The translations under genes and the position numbers were made by a program. 64,000 nucleotides of DNA from Levilinea sp. (GTDB taxonomy: Bacteria > Chloroflexota > Anaerolineae > Anaerolineales > Anaerolineaceae), in contig JARKPO010000018.1 in the NCBI GenBank assembly GCA_029975215.1, positions 41,451-105,450 of the forward strand. The letters are read 5' to 3'. Shown one piece after another: positions 62,650 through 64,000 of this stretch. Under the pieces are notes generated by a model that was given only the letters and a program-made list of their open reading frames with translations, was not told the DNA's origin and ran no database searches. The number at the start of each line of letters is the position of its first letter. Positions within the stretch are counted from its first letter, which is position 1.

Positions 62650-63279
62650 CTACTGTTTCCGCGCCTCCTTTATCATCACCAGACCACCGCGCGGGCCAGG
62701 AATAGCCCCACGCACACCCAGCAGGTTGCGCTCTTCATCCACGAAGACGACCTTCAGATTCTGGACGGTGACGCGGTCATCGCCCATATGACCGGCTCCA
62801 CGCGAACCTTTATACACACGACCTGGGGTTGTACCCGAGCTGCGGGAGCCCGGTGCACGGTGCCGGTCCGACTGACCATGAGTCTTGGGACCACCAGCGA
62901 AATGATAGCGCTTTACACCACCCTGGAAGCCTCGGCCTTTGCTTGTGCCGATTACGTCCACCATATCGCCCATGGCGAATTGGCTGACCTTTACTTCATC
63001 ACCTTCATTAACTTGGGGGTCTTTGGATCGGAATTCCCGCAGGAAGCGCAGCGGAGCCAGGTTGTTCTTTTTCAGATGACCTTTCTCCCCACCCGACAGC
63101 CGTTTGGGTTTGACTTCGTCAAAACCCAACTGCACGGCGGAGTACCCGTCTTTCTCGGGCGTGCGCACCTGGGTAACGTAACATGGCCCAGCTTCAACGA
63201 GAGTAACGGGAATAGCCACGCCGGTCTCATCGAAAATCTGGGTCATGCCGATTTTCTTACCTAAAATGCCCTTGAACAT
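62650..63279 (-). CDS. rplC: Ribosomal protein L3
   Basis: 209 aa. [41 protein letters not shown] (the Gln in KTHGQS is the methylated site in other bacteria). AAAAGGAG before the ATG. First gene after the leader and promoter at 63453-63481. Confidence 0.97.
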   Translation of the reverse strand: MFKGILGKKIGMTQIFDETGVAIPVTLVEAGPCYVTQVRTPEKDGYSAVQLGFDEVKPKRLSGGEKGHLKKNNLAPLRFLREFRSKDPQVNEGDEVKVSQFAMGDMVDVIGTSKGRGFQGGVKRYHFAGGPKTHGQSDRHRAPGSRSSGTTPGRVYKGSRGAGHMGDDRVTVQNLKVVFVDEERNLLGVRGAIPGPRGGLVMIKEARKQ

Positions 63280-63446
63280 CTCGGTTTTTCTCCTTTTAGA
63301 TTGATTTGCATAGAGACTGTCAACCTGGGCATGGTTGCATCATCTCTCAACAATGTAGTCAGCGGTCCGCTGCGTCACTCCGCGTTTTGTCTCGTGCGCC
63401 CACAAGACCGCTCTTGCATTGCTGCTGTTTGGCGATCACGCCAAAC
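63280..63446 (-). promoter_or_regulatory. structured leader of the rplC operon
   Basis: About 165 bases from the predicted start to the rplC ATG, no open gene. AGCGGTC (63406-63412) can pair with GACCGCT (63361-63367) around smaller inner hairpins, compatible with a junction. Candidate autoregulatory site for a ribosomal protein. Confidence 0.45.
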
Positions 63447-63452
63447 CAGCCA

Positions 63453-63481
63453 ATTATAGTACAACCCCGGCTTTTTGACCA
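63453..63481 (-). promoter_or_regulatory. promoter of rplC operon
   Basis: Minus-strand TGGTCA (63476-63481), 17 bases, TATAAT (63453-63458). The -10 is perfect; the -35 matches the consensus at 4 of 6. Confidence 0.6.
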
Positions 63482-63487
63482 GGGTAA

Positions 63488-63519
63488 GGGCAGCAAATGC
63501 TTGGCTTCATTTGCTGCCC
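63488..63519 (-). terminator. hairpin after rpsJ
   Basis: GGGCAGCAAATG pairs with CATTTGCTGCCC (12 bp, 8-base loop), 30 bases after the rpsJ stop. The T tract is weak. It separates rpsJ from the rplC promoter. Confidence 0.65.
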
Positions 63520-63548
63520 ATTTTCCCTATCAATGAACTTCCCGAAAA

Positions 63549-63857
63549 CTAAATCTTGATCTCGATGTCTACACCCGCGGGCAGATTGAGCCGCATCAGC
63601 ATATCAATCGTCTTCGAATCAGGATCCAGCACATCGATCAGACGGTTGTGCGTGCGAATTTCAAAATGCTCGTGCGAGTCCTTGTCGATAAACGTTGAGC
63701 GCCGTACAGTGAACCGCTCAACTTTGGTCGGCAGCGGGACAGGCCCGACTACATGAGCACCGCTGCGCTCGGCCGTGTCGACAATCCGCTTGGCGGATTG
63801 ATCTAATACACGGTGGTCGTATGCCTTAAGGCGAATGCGAATACGTTGTTTGGCCAT
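63549..63857 (-). CDS. rpsJ: Ribosomal protein S10
   Basis: 102 aa. [37 protein letters not shown] and [18 protein letters not shown]. It follows tuf by 10 bases and is cut off from rplC by a hairpin and new promoter, so it belongs to the str-type (tuf) transcript. Confidence 0.97.
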   Translation of the reverse strand: MAKQRIRIRLKAYDHRVLDQSAKRIVDTAERSGAHVVGPVPLPTKVERFTVRRSTFIDKDSHEHFEIRTHNRLIDVLDPDSKTIDMLMRLNLPAGVDIEIKI

Positions 63858-63867
63858 ACCCTCTTAC

Positions 63868-64000
63868 CTAGTCCAGAATTTTGGTGATCACGCCAGCGCC
63901 AACGGTCAGACCGCCTTCGCGAATGGCGAACTTGGAGCCTTGCTCCAGCGCCACCGGCACAATCAGTTCAACTTCCATGTTGACATTGTCGCCCGGCATC
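63868..64000 (-). CDS. tuf: Elongation factor Tu, C-terminal 43 residues (5' part beyond window)
   Basis: Reads [20 protein letters not shown] then [10 protein letters not shown]...[10 protein letters not shown] and stop at 63868-63870, the conserved end of EF-Tu domain III. Carries aminoacyl-tRNA to the ribosome. Upstream of rpsJ, as in the str operon. Confidence 0.96.
   Translation of the reverse strand, partial: MPGDNVNMEVELIVPVALEQGSKFAIREGGLTVGAGVITKILD

Noticed and set aside
1..64000. CRISPR arrays, insertion sequences, att sites, tRNA or rRNA genes
   Set aside because: I looked through the intergenic regions and saw no repeat-spacer pattern, transposase, terminal repeats or tRNA-like cloverleaf.

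Overview
The window (about 60% G+C) is a gene-dense bacterial chromosome segment with no mobile element, CRISPR array or tRNA gene that I can see. Protein content and layout suggest a Chloroflexota bacterium of the Anaerolineae type: a membrane-arm-only complex I operon with two adjacent NuoM genes, an F0 operon ending in a b/delta fusion, a REC-CpaE/TadZ protein, a BtpA-PfkB operon and a long ribosomal superoperon. The taxonomic placement rests on recall of gene families, not on a search. No gene-free stretch exceeds 300 bases; the longer intergenic regions hold promoters, leaders or terminators, described individually.

Layout. 1-8.1 kb: tilS (cut by the left edge), a three-gene signalling operon (receiver-CpaE/TadZ, sirtuin, GAF histidine kinase), DegV, mutL, a ubiquitin-like MoaD/ThiS protein and the RNase P RNA gene. 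8.3-11.97 kb: a GntR-regulated operon of BtpA-like TIM barrel, PfkB-like kinase with an altered catalytic motif, and a drug/metabolite-type transporter. 12-23.4 kb: ZIP metal transporter, an unknown gene paired with a DHH-CBS-tRNA nucleotidyltransferase fusion, GNAT, methyltransferase, EF-G-like GTPase, MazG-like and LOG-like proteins, proS, a HEAT-like protein and rpsO. 23.5-27.5 kb: pnp with a 26-bp hairpin leader, and convergent murE. 27.6-30.0 kb: F0 half of ATP synthase (I-a-c-b/delta). 30.0-39.2 kb: nuoA-H-J-K-L-M-M-N. 39.2-42.2 kb: a lipoprotein with a small membrane protein, and two envelope-type proteins carrying short helical SHOCT-like segments. 42.4-46.6 kb: tryptophanase with a DUF3887-like partner, an SPL-type radical SAM protein and a YabN-type MazG. 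46.7-64 kb: one long minus-strand block tuf(partial)-rpsJ | rplC-D-W-B-rpsS-rplV-rpsC-rplP-rpmC-rpsQ-rplN-X-E-rpsN-rpsH-rplF-R-rpsE-rpmD-rplO-secY-adk-map-rpmJ-rpsM-K-D-rpoA-rplQ-truA-rplM-rpsI.

How the genes work together. Most of the window is core machinery: translation (ribosomal proteins, SecY, Map, Adk, RpoA, TruA, ProS, TilS, A/CCA-adding enzyme, RNase P), RNA decay (PNPase) and energy conservation. The complex I membrane arm is transcribed towards the F0 genes; the peripheral arm (NuoB-G, I) and F1 (alpha, beta, gamma, epsilon) must be encoded elsewhere. The accessory parts most likely to hold new biology are the GntR/BtpA/PfkB/transporter operon, the receiver-TadZ/sirtuin/kinase operon, the tandem-NuoM complex I, the MoaD-like protein whose GG is followed by two residues, and several RNA leaders (pnp, nuoA, rplC). 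Some mRNAs look leaderless (tilS, atpI, perhaps the gene at 13049), because a good -10 box lies only 7-9 bases before the start codon.
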